24,444 nucleotides of DNA from positions 1 to 24,444 of the forward strand of contig CAKPXR010000021.1 in assembly GCA_934202215.1 (NCBI GenBank), in the 5' to 3' direction. The position numbers and the translations under genes were made by a program. This stretch comes from an uncultured Veillonella sp. Its GTDB lineage: Bacteria; Bacillota; Negativicutes; Veillonellales; Veillonellaceae. The stretch's first letter is position 1; each line of letters opens with the position of its first letter. Below, piece by piece: positions 7,571 to 15,437 of this stretch. The notes under the pieces were generated by a model. That model had not been told where the DNA came from. It saw only the letters and a list, made by a program, of their open reading frames with translations, and ran no database searches.

Positions 7571-7626
7571 TATATAATAATGTGAAATTGAAAAAATGTT
7601 ATCGCCAACCCAACCGGGGGACAGGA
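7571..7626 (+). repeat. Degenerate third repeat unit
   Basis: TATATAATAATGTGAAATTG ... TTATCGCCAACCCAACC ... GACAGGAG follows the first 56 or so bases of units A and B with substitutions and a short deletion, then diverges. It is preceded by TTACAC 17 bases before TATAAT, giving a plausible promoter. Two small hairpins follow: GGGCC/GGCCC (7627-7639) and CTGCG/CGCAG (7640-7652). No gene is visible from 7171 to 7810. Confidence 0.6.
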
Positions 7627-7704
7627 GGGCCTACGGCCCCTGCGTAGCGCAGTACCCCTCTAGGTATAATAAAAAATAATTTCTACTTACGATGATAGGA
7701 TAGT

Positions 7705-7786
7705 AAAAAAAGAACCGGTTCTGAAAACGACTTCGGGCTCCGCTTAGCGCAGTAGCGTGTCGGCTTTCAGGACCGGTTCTTTTTTT
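7705..7786 (-). terminator. Terminator of the amino-acid-binding protein gene, type II core
   Basis: A 22-bp stem (7705-7726 with 7765-7786, one mismatch) consists of A7-GAACCGGT type arms and ends in a T-run in both orientations. It lies 25 bases after the stop of the minus-strand gene at 7811, so it is its terminator. The 38-base loop carries the conserved core shared with 7095-7170. Confidence 0.85.
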
Positions 7787-7810
7787 TAAACGTATAATAC
7801 GTAATAGAAA

Positions 7811-8593
7811 TTATTTTTGGTTAGCGTCACCAAACCATTTATCATAGATTTTTTGGTATGTGCCGTCTTCTTTAAGTTCTTTAAGTGCTTTGTTGATAGC
7901 TTGTTGCAATTCTGTGTTGCCTTTTTTCACACCAAGAACAGTGCCTGGGGATTGAGTAGGTTCACCTACGAGTTTAAGGTCTTTGTCAGCACCTTGTTTG
8001 AGGTAGTACATAGCTACTGCATTATCAATGATGGCACCATCGATTGTACCAGCTTTCAATTCCATAAAGATATTGGAGTTGGAGTCCATTTCTTTTACTG
8101 TTGTGTTAGGAATGGCTTTTGCCATATCTGCAGGAACAGTGCCGATTTGAACGCCTACAGTTTTGCCTGCCAACTCGTCCATGTTGTGGATTGTAGTGTT
8201 GTCTTTACGAACCACTGTGATAAAACCACCTTTATCAAAGTATACATCGGAGAAGTCCAATGCTTTTTCACGTTCTGGTGTTGCGTTGATGCCTGCTGCA
8301 ATCATGTCGATATCGCCAGATTGAACTGCAGGAATTAAAGCATCAAAGCCCATGGATTTGAATTCCATTTTCATGCCTAATTTTTTAGCGATAGCTTCGG
8401 ACAAATCAACGTCAAAACCAACGTATTTATCGCCTTCAGTGAATTCGAATGGTGGGAATGTAGTTTCAGAACCTACACGTAGCACACCTTCGTCGTGTGT
8501 CATTTTGCTTTTTTCACTGCCACAACCAGCCAATAAACCCATAGCAGCAACGGCTACGAGTGCGATAGCTGTCAATTTTTTGAATTTAAACAT
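7811..8593 (-). CDS. Amino-acid ABC transporter substrate-binding lipoprotein
   Basis: A 260-residue family-3 solute-binding protein (glutamine/polar amino acid type) that captures its ligand at the cell envelope. The start at 8593 follows AGGAGGA. A lipoprotein signal ends in LLAGC, with Cys24 as the lipidated residue. The mature part begins with the classic GVLRVGSETTFPPFEF, followed by GFDVDLSEAIAKKLG, FDALIPAVQSGDIDMIAAG and TPEREKALDFSDVYF, and ends KIYDKWFGD. Length is typical. No permease or ATPase gene is adjacent, so it is an orphan component that must use membrane parts encoded elsewhere. It is transcribed divergently from the M20 hydrolase, with overlapping promoters. The exact ligand cannot be read from sequence. 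Confidence 0.92.
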   Translation of the reverse strand: MFKFKKLTAIALVAVAAMGLLAGCGSEKSKMTHDEGVLRVGSETTFPPFEFTEGDKYVGFDVDLSEAIAKKLGMKMEFKSMGFDALIPAVQSGDIDMIAAGINATPEREKALDFSDVYFDKGGFITVVRKDNTTIHNMDELAGKTVGVQIGTVPADMAKAIPNTTVKEMDSNSNIFMELKAGTIDGAIIDNAVAMYYLKQGADKDLKLVGEPTQSPGTVLGVKKGNTELQQAINKALKELKEDGTYQKIYDKWFGDANQK

Positions 8594-8636
8594 AGTATCC
8601 TCCTCAAACACGATACAAACATAATATTCTGTTTCT

Positions 8637-8665
8637 ATTGTACGGAATTTTGAACCAATAGACAA
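8637..8665 (-). promoter_or_regulatory. Promoter of the amino-acid-binding protein gene
   Basis: On the minus strand: TTGTCT (8660-8665), a 17-base spacer and TACAAT (8637-8642). The leader would be about 40 bases, ending in GAGGAGGA. Confidence 0.7.
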
Positions 8666-8679
8666 TAACATTGTATAAT
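8650..8679 (+). promoter_or_regulatory. Promoter of the M20 hydrolase gene, overlapping the divergent one
   Basis: TTGAAC (8650-8655), an 18-base spacer and a perfect TATAAT (8674-8679). Its -35 box lies inside the spacer of the minus-strand promoter, so the two polymerases would compete for the same DNA. Confidence 0.65.
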
Positions 8680-8764
8680 TAAAGATACGTGAACAAATTA
8701 TGTGGCCAATGGGTATCTTGTATTCATTGAGCTTAGTTATAAATATAAATCCTTGGGAGGATAT

Positions 8765-9946
8765 ATGTCTCTTATTGAACAATTTTCAATTGCTTGTGAA
8801 AGCTTCGCCCAAGAGGCTTTCACCATTAACTATACATTGGCGAAGCATCCAGAGATTTCTAGCCAAGAATTTGAATCTGTAAAAACTATCGGTGCTGTTC
8901 TTGAAAAGCATGGTATGGATGTAGATTATGAGTTTTGTAATTTACCTACAGCTTTTAAGGCGTCTGCTGTGAAAGTAGATAATCCTAAAGGCCGTTTAGC
9001 CATATTATGTGAATACGATGCGCTCCCAGATGTGGGCCATGCGTGCGGACACTCTGCTAGCGGATCTATGAGCGTATTAGCAGCGCTTGCATTACATAAG
9101 ATGCAACAAGATGGTATTGCTTTTAATATGGATATCGATATTATCGGTACTCCTGATGAGGAAGCAACAGGTTGCAAGGTAGATATGTGTAATGCAGGAG
9201 TGTTTAAAGACTATGATTTTGCTATCATGGTTCACCTTGATGGGGAAGAAACACGACCTAATTCACAATTCCTTGCATTAGACTGTTTCCGTGCTCGTTA
9301 TCATGGCAAACCAGCTCATGCAGCAGGTGAGCCTTGGAACGGCATTAATGCGGTAAACGGTGTACAACTTGCTATTCACGCCATGGATATGATGCGCCAA
9401 CAAGTGCGTCCTGAAACACGTATCGGTACGTGGATCATTAACGGCGGTACTGCGTCTAACGTCATTCCTGCTTATGGCGAACTAGAAGTGACCGTACGTC
9501 ATACAGAACGGGAGTATTTGAACGGATTATCCGAGCAAATCAAAAAGATTTTTGAAGGGGCGGCCCTTTGTACTGGTACAACTGTAGACGTTGAATTTTA
9601 CGGTAACCCTTACGATGATATGAACCAAAACCATCGCGGCACACACCTCATCGAAGCAGTGATGACCGACATGGGCCTCGATTTTAAACCAGGTCCAGCC
9701 GATATTAGTGGTAGTTCAGATATTGGTAATGTGAGTTATCAATGTGCCGCGTTCCATCCTAAATTGCGCTTGGCCGGCCCAGATAAAGTGTGCCATGCTA
9801 AAGAATTTGCGGATGCCATGCTTGAACCAACCATTGAACAAACCATTGTGGACGGTGCCAATATTATTGGTCGTACAGTATTGAACTTGGTTGAAAATCC
9901 AGCAATTTTACAAGAGATTGTAGCCGAATTTAATGCAACTAAATAA
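8765..9946 (+). CDS. M20-family amidohydrolase (AbgB/ACY1L2-like)
   Basis: A 393-residue cytoplasmic zinc-type amidohydrolase that would split an N-acyl or peptide amide bond of an amino acid. ATG 8765 is chosen because GGGAGGATAT lies just upstream; in-frame codons further upstream include the promoter region. Metal-site motifs are visible: GHACGHSASG (H92, C94, H96), TPDEEATG (E132/E133) and the dimerisation-lid segment GKPAHAAGEPWNGINA. The GHxCGH form and MVHLDG point to the AbgB/PM20D2 branch rather than the HipO branch. Divergent arrangement with an amino-acid-binding lipoprotein suggests a shared task in scavenging amino acids or small peptides, which is inference. The substrate is unknown. 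Confidence 0.88.
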   Translation: MSLIEQFSIACESFAQEAFTINYTLAKHPEISSQEFESVKTIGAVLEKHGMDVDYEFCNLPTAFKASAVKVDNPKGRLAILCEYDALPDVGHACGHSASGSMSVLAALALHKMQQDGIAFNMDIDIIGTPDEEATGCKVDMCNAGVFKDYDFAIMVHLDGEETRPNSQFLALDCFRARYHGKPAHAAGEPWNGINAVNGVQLAIHAMDMMRQQVRPETRIGTWIINGGTASNVIPAYGELEVTVRHTEREYLNGLSEQIKKIFEGAALCTGTTVDVEFYGNPYDDMNQNHRGTHLIEAVMTDMGLDFKPGPADISGSSDIGNVSYQCAAFHPKLRLAGPDKVCHAKEFADAMLEPTIEQTIVDGANIIGRTVLNLVENPAILQEIVAEFNATK

Positions 9947-10145
9947 AGTGCTTTCTATATCTATCGGGGGAGCTGTAATATCGTAGATAGAATTCATTGT
10001 CTCTTTCAGCGATGACGGGGATGTATTTAAACTCAAGAAATTCAAATAAACTAGCTATGGTGATGTCATTTGGTACAGTAAATTCTTTGCAATGATGACT
10101 CATATTTTTTATTCAATTTATCGATGTTGTATTACAGGAGGTTTC

Positions 10146-11096
10146 ATGTCTTCAACTGAAACTTTAGAAATTAAAAATTATATAGGCCTTACTGGGGATT
10201 TACCGATTCGATTTATTGCATCCGATGTGGATGGTACATTGGTCAATGATGCTAAGTCCGTAGATCCAGAGGTGGTCAATGCGGTTCGTGCTGCTCGTGA
10301 AAGCGGTATTCGCGTGGCTATTGCATCGGGGCGTGCCTGGCATGAGATGGATGATATTATCGAGGCCATGCCGTGCCTTCGGTACTTTATATGTACTAAT
10401 GGTGCCTACGTCATGGATAAAGAAGAGCAAAAAGAACTGTTACATATTACTATTGATAAAGCTCGTGCCTTAGGGTTAGTACGAAAATTGATGAATTATG
10501 GCGTATTTGTAGAGGCCTATGTGAAAGCTGAGATTTTCGGACAATATCCTGTCGTTGGTAATGAAACTGCCCAAGCAGAATACTTTTTTAGACCGAATAT
10601 TAGACCTTTCATCTTGAAAACGCGTACAATGGTACCGGATTTACTTGCTCACTTAGAATCGTTACCAGAAGGACCTGAAAAAATTCAGATCTTTTATGGT
10701 GATGAGGCTCTATCTGAACGTATTTTGACCGATTTACGAGATGAATTTCAAGGGGCTGCCATGGATGGTAAAGGTCGCGAACGCTTTTACGATGTTCTTG
10801 AATCGAGTGAAGGCAACTTAGAATTTGTGTTACCTCATACGACAAAAGGAACCGCAGTAGAGGCATTGGCTAATCATTGGGGATATACAGCGGATGAAGT
10901 CATGACGATTGGTGATAGTGAAAATGACCTATCCATGATCCGCTTTGCTGGTGCTAGCGTAGCTATGGGGAATGCACGAGATAATGTGAAAGCTGCGGCA
11001 CGATATGAAACAATGGATAACAATCATTGTGGTGTAGCTCAAGCACTCTATTCGGCCATTGCATATAATCGTGAATTGGAAGGTAATAAACGATAA
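10146..11096 (+). CDS. Cof-type HAD-IIB family phosphatase
   Basis: A 316-residue cytoplasmic phosphatase of the haloacid dehalogenase superfamily. The nucleophile motif is DVDGTL (D27, acid/base D29) and the C-terminal Mg-binding motif is GDSENDLSM (D257, D261). A large C2 cap domain lies between them, with the thresholds ASGRAW and CTNGA typical of Cof/YbiV-like enzymes that dephosphorylate sugar phosphates or cofactors. ATG 10146 follows CAGGAGG; the N-terminal 20-residue extension before the motif is slightly long for the family. It appears monocistronic; the substrate cannot be read from sequence. The 199-base gap upstream shows no obvious gene. Confidence 0.88.
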   Translation: MSSTETLEIKNYIGLTGDLPIRFIASDVDGTLVNDAKSVDPEVVNAVRAARESGIRVAIASGRAWHEMDDIIEAMPCLRYFICTNGAYVMDKEEQKELLHITIDKARALGLVRKLMNYGVFVEAYVKAEIFGQYPVVGNETAQAEYFFRPNIRPFILKTRTMVPDLLAHLESLPEGPEKIQIFYGDEALSERILTDLRDEFQGAAMDGKGRERFYDVLESSEGNLEFVLPHTTKGTAVEALANHWGYTADEVMTIGDSENDLSMIRFAGASVAMGNARDNVKAAARYETMDNNHCGVAQALYSAIAYNRELEGNKR

Positions 11097-11134
11097 CGCT
11101 GATTACATAAAATAATACGGATCACATAAAACAT

Positions 11135-11174
11135 AATGCCGTTACAGAATCAATAATGTCGTTATAGAATCAAT
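11135..11174. repeat. 20-base tandem repeat
   Basis: AATGCCGTTACAGAATCAAT (11135-11154) is followed directly by AATGTCGTTATAGAATCAAT (11155-11174), two differences. It lies in the AT-rich gap ahead of the ferredoxin gene; the function is unknown. Confidence 0.7.
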
Positions 11175-11210
11175 ACTTATATCTTATGCTCCATAGAGAG
11201 GTGATGTCAT

Positions 11211-11402
11211 ATGGGTTATATAAAATTTGATATAGACGATACCTGTGTTAAATGCGGGGCTTGTGCGGAAGACTGCCCTGTACAATGCATCACCGAAGGC
11301 GTTACAAAATTTATTGTTGGCAACGGCTGTATCAGTTGTGGTGATTGCTACTCCATCTGTCCTGTTGGGGCCGTACAGATGCATAAGAAATCCGAACGTT
11401 AA
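11211..11402 (+). CDS. 2[4Fe-4S] ferredoxin
   Basis: A 63-residue bacterial-type ferredoxin, a soluble low-potential electron carrier of anaerobes. It has two CxxCxxCxxxCP clusters: C12, C15, C18, C22 and C40, C43, C46, C50. Each set of four binds one [4Fe-4S] cluster together with the usual swap between halves. An extra cysteine at 26 is present. The RBS is GAGAGGTGATG. It ends with a short basic tail (HKKSER). It has no enzyme partner next door and sits between a phosphatase and guaA, so its redox partner is unknown. Confidence 0.93.
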   Translation: MGYIKFDIDDTCVKCGACAEDCPVQCITEGVTKFIVGNGCISCGDCYSICPVGAVQMHKKSER

Positions 11403-11420
11403 AAAGTAAACTATAACTTT

Positions 11421-11462
11421 CATACGGAATATATGGAGTCCGTATGGTTCCTATGGTATAAT
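11421..11462 (+). promoter_or_regulatory. guaA promoter region with overlapping dyad
   Basis: A perfect TATAAT (11457-11462) has a poor -35 (TGGAGT, 11434-11439). A perfect 8-base inverted repeat, CATACGGA (11421-11428) / TCCGTATG (11439-11446), spans the -35 region. It could be an operator, or a weak hairpin after the ferredoxin gene; there is no T-tract. Confidence 0.5.
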
Positions 11463-11576
11463 AGACTGTAATGAAAAATTAGCGTTTTACTTAGTAAGCG
11501 CACCCCCAGTACAGGAATGTATGGACATTATACATTGGTGAATATACTTTCATAAATAGATGCATACGGAGGAACT
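11463..11576 (+). promoter_or_regulatory. Structured leader of guaA
   Basis: A leader of about 105 bases contains two possible hairpins: GCG-TTAC/GTAA-CGC (about 11481-11501) and a composite helix CACC (11501-11504)/GGTG (11537-11540) closing AATGTAT/ATACATT (11516-11522 with 11530-11536). It does not match the purine riboswitch core I know. The RBS ACGGAGGAACT ends just before ATG. Confidence 0.4.
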
Positions 11577-13112
11577 ATGGAAAACAAGGAATTTGTTATT
11601 GTTGTCGATTTCGGCGGTCAATATAATCAGTTGATTGCACGCCGTGTACGTGAAAATCATGTATACTGCGAAGTATATCCATACAACAAAGCATTGGAAA
11701 AAATTAAGGAATTGAAACCGCAAGGTATCATCTTTACTGGTGGCCCTAACAGCGTGTACGAAGAAAATTCCCCTAAAATTGAAAAAGAAATCTTTGAACT
11801 TGGTATTCCAGTTCTTGGCATGTGCTATGGTATGCAATTTATGGCGCATACATTGGGCGGCGAAGTTAAATCTGCGGACAACCGTGAATTTGGTAAAACA
11901 CCTACTAAAGTGGACACCACATCTCCATTGTTCAAAGGCTTGGACGAAGACCAAGTTGTTTGGATGTCTCACGTTGACTATGTAGCAAAGGTACCAGAAG
12001 GTTTTGAAATCGTTGCACATACAAAAGACTGTCCTGTTGCATCCATGCAAAATACAGAACGTAAATTGTACGCTATGCAATACCATGCAGAAGTATTGCA
12101 CACTGAACATGGTAAAGAAATGCTTCACAACTTCTTGTATGAAGTATGTGGTTTTACAGGCACATGGACAATGGCAAACTATGCAAAAACGGCTATTGAA
12201 GACATTCGCAACACAGTAGGCGATGGTAAAGTATTATTGGCCTTATCTGGCGGTGTAGATAGCTCCGTTGCAGCAGCTCTTATTTCTAAAGCTGTTGGCG
12301 ACCAATTGACTTGTATCTTCGTTGACCATGGTTTAATGCGTAAAAACGAAGGCGACGAAGTTGAAGCAGCTTTCAAAGATTCCGGTATGCATTTCATTCG
12401 CGTCGATGCTGAAAAACGTTTCTTAGATAAATTGGCTGGTCTTGAAGACCCAGAAGCAAAACGTAAAGCTATCGGTGAAGAGTTCATCCGCGTATTTGAA
12501 GACGAAGGTCGTAAAATCGGCTCCGTTGACTTCTTGGCGCAAGGTACAATCTACCCTGATGTTATTGAGTCCGGTACTGGTGAAGCTGAGGTTATTAAAT
12601 CTCACCACAACGTAGGCGGCTTGCCTGCAGTGGTAGACTTCAAAGGTCTTATCGAACCATTGCGTAACCTCTTTAAAGATGAAGTGCGTGAACTTGGTTC
12701 TGAATTAGGTTTGGCTGACTACCTCGTATGGCGTCAACCATTCCCTGGTCCTGGTTTAGCTATTCGCGTAATGGGCGAAATCACGAAAGAGAAACTCGAC
12801 ATCTTGCGTGATGCGGACTACATCTTCCGTGACGAAATTGCAAAAGCTGGCCTTGATCGTAGTATCAACCAATACTTTGCCGTATTAACATCTACACGTA
12901 CCGTAGGCGTTATGGGTGACTTCCGTACATACGACTATACCTTGGCATTGCGTGGCGTAACAACAACAGACTTCATGACTGCTGACTGGGCACGCATTCC
13001 TTACGACGTATTGGACACAATCTCCCGTCGTATCGTAAACGAAGTACAACACATCAACCGTATCGTATATGATATTACATCTAAACCACCTGCAACTATT
13101 GAGTGGGAATAA
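11577..13112 (+). CDS. guaA: GMP synthase (glutamine-hydrolysing)
   Basis: A 511-residue cytoplasmic enzyme that converts XMP to GMP using ATP and glutamine, the last step of guanine nucleotide synthesis. The N-terminal class I glutamine amidotransferase domain has the nucleophile in GMCYGMQ (C83) and the triad partners in [11 protein letters not shown] (H170, E172). The PP-loop ATP pyrophosphatase motif LSGGVDSS is near residues 223-230. The C-terminal dimerisation domain ends in the highly conserved KPPATIEWE. Length is exactly typical. The start is set by CGGAGGAACT. It is a single-gene unit with its own promoter, a structured leader and a terminator. Codon use is GC-richer at third positions than in the island that follows. 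Confidence 0.97.
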   Translation: MENKEFVIVVDFGGQYNQLIARRVRENHVYCEVYPYNKALEKIKELKPQGIIFTGGPNSVYEENSPKIEKEIFELGIPVLGMCYGMQFMAHTLGGEVKSADNREFGKTPTKVDTTSPLFKGLDEDQVVWMSHVDYVAKVPEGFEIVAHTKDCPVASMQNTERKLYAMQYHAEVLHTEHGKEMLHNFLYEVCGFTGTWTMANYAKTAIEDIRNTVGDGKVLLALSGGVDSSVAAALISKAVGDQLTCIFVDHGLMRKNEGDEVEAAFKDSGMHFIRVDAEKRFLDKLAGLEDPEAKRKAIGEEFIRVFEDEGRKIGSVDFLAQGTIYPDVIESGTGEAEVIKSHHNVGGLPAVVDFKGLIEPLRNLFKDEVRELGSELGLADYLVWRQPFPGPGLAIRVMGEITKEKLDILRDADYIFRDEIAKAGLDRSINQYFAVLTSTRTVGVMGDFRTYDYTLALRGVTTTDFMTADWARIPYDVLDTISRRIVNEVQHINRIVYDITSKPPATIEWE

Positions 13113-13125
13113 AATATGAGTTTTG

Positions 13126-13154
13126 AAGGGCTACATAAATTGTGGCCCTTTTTT
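13126..13154 (+). terminator. guaA terminator
   Basis: A 10-bp stem, AAGGGCTACA (13126-13135) with TGTGGCCCTT (13141-13150, one G-T wobble) and loop TAAAT, is followed by T6. It begins 14 bases after the guaA stop and marks the left edge of the AT-rich island. Confidence 0.9.
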
Positions 13155-13232
13155 CTGGTCATATGAAATACGTAAATAAAACATTTAATTATTTTTTTTT
13201 GAATCGATTAGAACGTATGTTTGCAAATTAAT

Positions 13233-13260
13233 TTGATTAACGTATTATTTTTGGTATAAT
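13233..13260 (+). promoter_or_regulatory. Promoter of the restriction-modification/OLD operon
   Basis: TTGATT (13233-13238), a 16-base spacer and a perfect TATAAT (13255-13260), about 35 bases before the first methyltransferase start. No controller (C-protein) gene is present, so constitutive expression is the simplest reading. Confidence 0.7.
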
Positions 13261-13294
13261 AAAGTTAATGATTCTTAGTACAGGGGGTGGTTTG

Positions 13295-14128
13295 ATGAAT
13301 AATTTGTTATTGAGTCCATTATTGAAATGGGTAGGTGGTAAACGACAATTATTGTCTGATATTATTCCTATGATTGATAATAAATGTTCTACTTATGTGG
13401 AACCATTTATTGGTGGTGGTGCTGTATTGTTTAGTCTTCAACCTAAGAAGGCTATAATAAATGATTATAATCATGAGTTGATTAATGTATATAAGGTAGT
13501 TCGTGATAATCTTGATGAACTGTTGGAGTTACTTTATATTCATCAAGCAAATAATTCCTCTGAGTATTACTATGAAGTTAGAGCTTGGGATCGTGGCGAG
13601 TGTTTAAAGGAAATGTCTAATATTGAAAAAGCTGCACGTATCATTTACTTAAATAAAACTTGTTATAATGGCTTGTATAGGGTTAATTCAGCTGGGCAGT
13701 TTAACTCTCCATATGGTAGATATAAGAATCCTAATATCGTTAATGAAGCCGTATTAAAGGCCGTTTCAAATTATTTTAAAAATAATGATATAGATATCCG
13801 TAATGGAGATTATAGAGATACATTAATAAACTTGGATAAACGATCATTTGTGTACCTAGATCCACCTTATATGCCAATTTCATCTTCATCTTCATTTACA
13901 GGTTATACAGAAGGTGGGTTTGGATATAATCGTCAAGTAGAACTAAAAGAAGAGTGTGATAAATTAACTCGACAAGGCATTCGATTTGTACAGTCTAATT
14001 CTGACTGTGATGAAATTAGAGAATTATATAAAGAGTATAAAATTAAAACAGTAAAGGCAAAGAGAAGTATAAATAGTGTGGCTAAGAAGCGTGGAGAGAT
14101 AAATGAGGTTTTAATTTATAATGTCTAA
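13295..14128 (+). CDS. D12-class (Dam-like) DNA adenine-N6 methyltransferase
   Basis: A 277-residue alpha-class m6A methyltransferase that protects host DNA from the linked nuclease. The SAM-binding signature LKWVGGKRQLL (about residues 10-20) and EPFIGGGAVLF are followed by the catalytic DPPY at 189-192 in YLDPPYMPIS. The later segments FVQSNSD and VKAKRSINSVAKKRGEINEV resemble Dam/DpnM-type enzymes, some of which act on GATC, but the specificity here cannot be read. ATG 13295 is preferred because CAGGGGGTGG lies just upstream. It is the first gene of a four-gene operon, overlaps the next gene by 8 bases, and is markedly AT-rich compared with guaA, consistent with horizontal transfer. Confidence 0.92.
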   Translation: MNNLLLSPLLKWVGGKRQLLSDIIPMIDNKCSTYVEPFIGGGAVLFSLQPKKAIINDYNHELINVYKVVRDNLDELLELLYIHQANNSSEYYYEVRAWDRGECLKEMSNIEKAARIIYLNKTCYNGLYRVNSAGQFNSPYGRYKNPNIVNEAVLKAVSNYFKNNDIDIRNGDYRDTLINLDKRSFVYLDPPYMPISSSSSFTGYTEGGFGYNRQVELKEECDKLTRQGIRFVQSNSDCDEIRELYKEYKIKTVKAKRSINSVAKKRGEINEVLIYNV

Positions 14129-15425
14129 TAAATTTATAACAGCTAATGAAGCATGGAGCATGCTCATAGAAAAATATGATATTGTAAATAGGGTCATTAA
14201 AGATGGTATATTTCATATTAAGGCTAGTGAAATAAAAGCTTTTAAGGAGCCTCGGTTAATGGCGAAGTGGGATTGTATAGCTGCTTTGCCGACAGTTTTA
14301 AAAAAAAATAATTTAAATATCCTACCAGATAGTAGAAGTTCCTATGTTCTGGGGGATTTTCTTTTATATCAGGAAATACCAGAGTTACAAGAAGAAGTTT
14401 TTAATATGGATTATGTTGAAATCCCTGATTATGAAACGATAGATATCAATAATATTTCTTCAGAGGCAGTCGCCATAAATGTTCTAGTTATTTCTGGTAT
14501 ATTGGATGATTTTCTTGGTGTTGATGGAACTGTACAGACTTTTAGTGGTCGAATGGGAACTGGTGAATTTGATTTTGTAGTTGACACAGTAAGAGGTAAT
14601 AAACAAAAAATTTTTGTTAAAAATGCTCAATGTGAAATAGATGGCGGATTTGAAAATGAGCATGAAGTCGTTATTATGGAAGCTAAAAATGTCTTAAATG
14701 AAGAATTTCATGTTAGACAACTATATTTTCCGTATAGATTGTGGTGCAAGAAGGTTACAAAGCCTATAAGATTGATCTTTTCGATATATTCCAATATGAT
14801 TTTTCGTTTATTTGAGTATAGGTTTGTTGAAATAAATGATTATTCATCTATAGAATTAATAAAAACAAAAAATTATTCACTTCAAGATACAACAATAGAT
14901 ATTGAAGATTTAATAGAAGTTAGAAATAATACTAGGATTTGTTATCAAGATAATCAATATGATGATTTGAAAGTGCCCTTTATTCAAGCAAACTCTTTTG
15001 AACGTGTTGTATCATTATTGGAAAATATGAAAGATAACCCTATGACAAAAGAACAAATTGCTGAATTGATGGTGTTTGATGAAAGACAGTCAGACTATTA
15101 TTATAATGCAGGCGCTTATTTAGGATTATTTGAAAAGAAACGTGAAGATAAGATCAGTAAGGTATTTTTAACGAGATTGGGCGACAATGTATTTTCGTTA
15201 AATTATAAGGAACGGCAATTAAAATTTGTTGAATTAATCTTAAAACATCAGATTTTTGCTGATTGTTTTGACATGGTTATAAATAGTGGAGGGGAATTAC
15301 CTGACATAGAAACGATAGAAAGCCTAATGCGTGAATATAATGTTTGCAATGAAGGACAGATAAATAGACGAGCTAGTTCAGTTCAAGGCTGGATCAAATG
15401 GATTTTTAATCTTAGAAATTTATAA
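14121..15425 (+). CDS. Probable type II restriction endonuclease (PD-(D/E)XK plus winged helix)
   Basis: A 434-residue protein between two methyltransferases. Residues 170-190 read QCEIDGG ... VVIMEAKN: D174 and E187-x-K189 with 12 residues between, a good PD-(D/E)XK nuclease active site flanked by beta-strand-like sequence. The N-terminal part contains KEPRLMAKWD and NILPDSRSSYVLGDF, which I associate with uncharacterised restriction-type proteins, though I cannot name the family securely. Residues about 300-355 (MTKEQIAELMVFDERQSDYYYNAGAY as two helices, then FLTRLGDNVFSL) look like a winged helix-turn-helix, probably for DNA recognition. Its start overlaps the methyltransferase stop by 8 bases, implying translational coupling so that methylation leads cleavage. 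An alternative is a non-cleaving regulatory subunit. Confidence 0.72.
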   Translation: MSNKFITANEAWSMLIEKYDIVNRVIKDGIFHIKASEIKAFKEPRLMAKWDCIAALPTVLKKNNLNILPDSRSSYVLGDFLLYQEIPELQEEVFNMDYVEIPDYETIDINNISSEAVAINVLVISGILDDFLGVDGTVQTFSGRMGTGEFDFVVDTVRGNKQKIFVKNAQCEIDGGFENEHEVVIMEAKNVLNEEFHVRQLYFPYRLWCKKVTKPIRLIFSIYSNMIFRLFEYRFVEINDYSSIELIKTKNYSLQDTTIDIEDLIEVRNNTRICYQDNQYDDLKVPFIQANSFERVVSLLENMKDNPMTKEQIAELMVFDERQSDYYYNAGAYLGLFEKKREDKISKVFLTRLGDNVFSLNYKERQLKFVELILKHQIFADCFDMVINSGGELPDIETIESLMREYNVCNEGQINRRASSVQGWIKWIFNLRNL

Positions 15426-15437
15426 AGGACAAAATTT

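Noticed and set aside
7201..7626. Possible CRISPR array because of direct repeats
   Set aside because: Repeat units are 137 bases with a period of 185, only two good copies, and no cas gene or short regular spacers.
11463..11576. Guanine riboswitch in front of guaA
   Set aside because: The conserved three-way-junction core bases of the purine aptamer are not present.
11550..12128. Long minus-strand reading frame opposite guaA
   Set aside because: It is antisense to a certain gene, has Cys/Phe-rich non-protein-like composition and no start signals.
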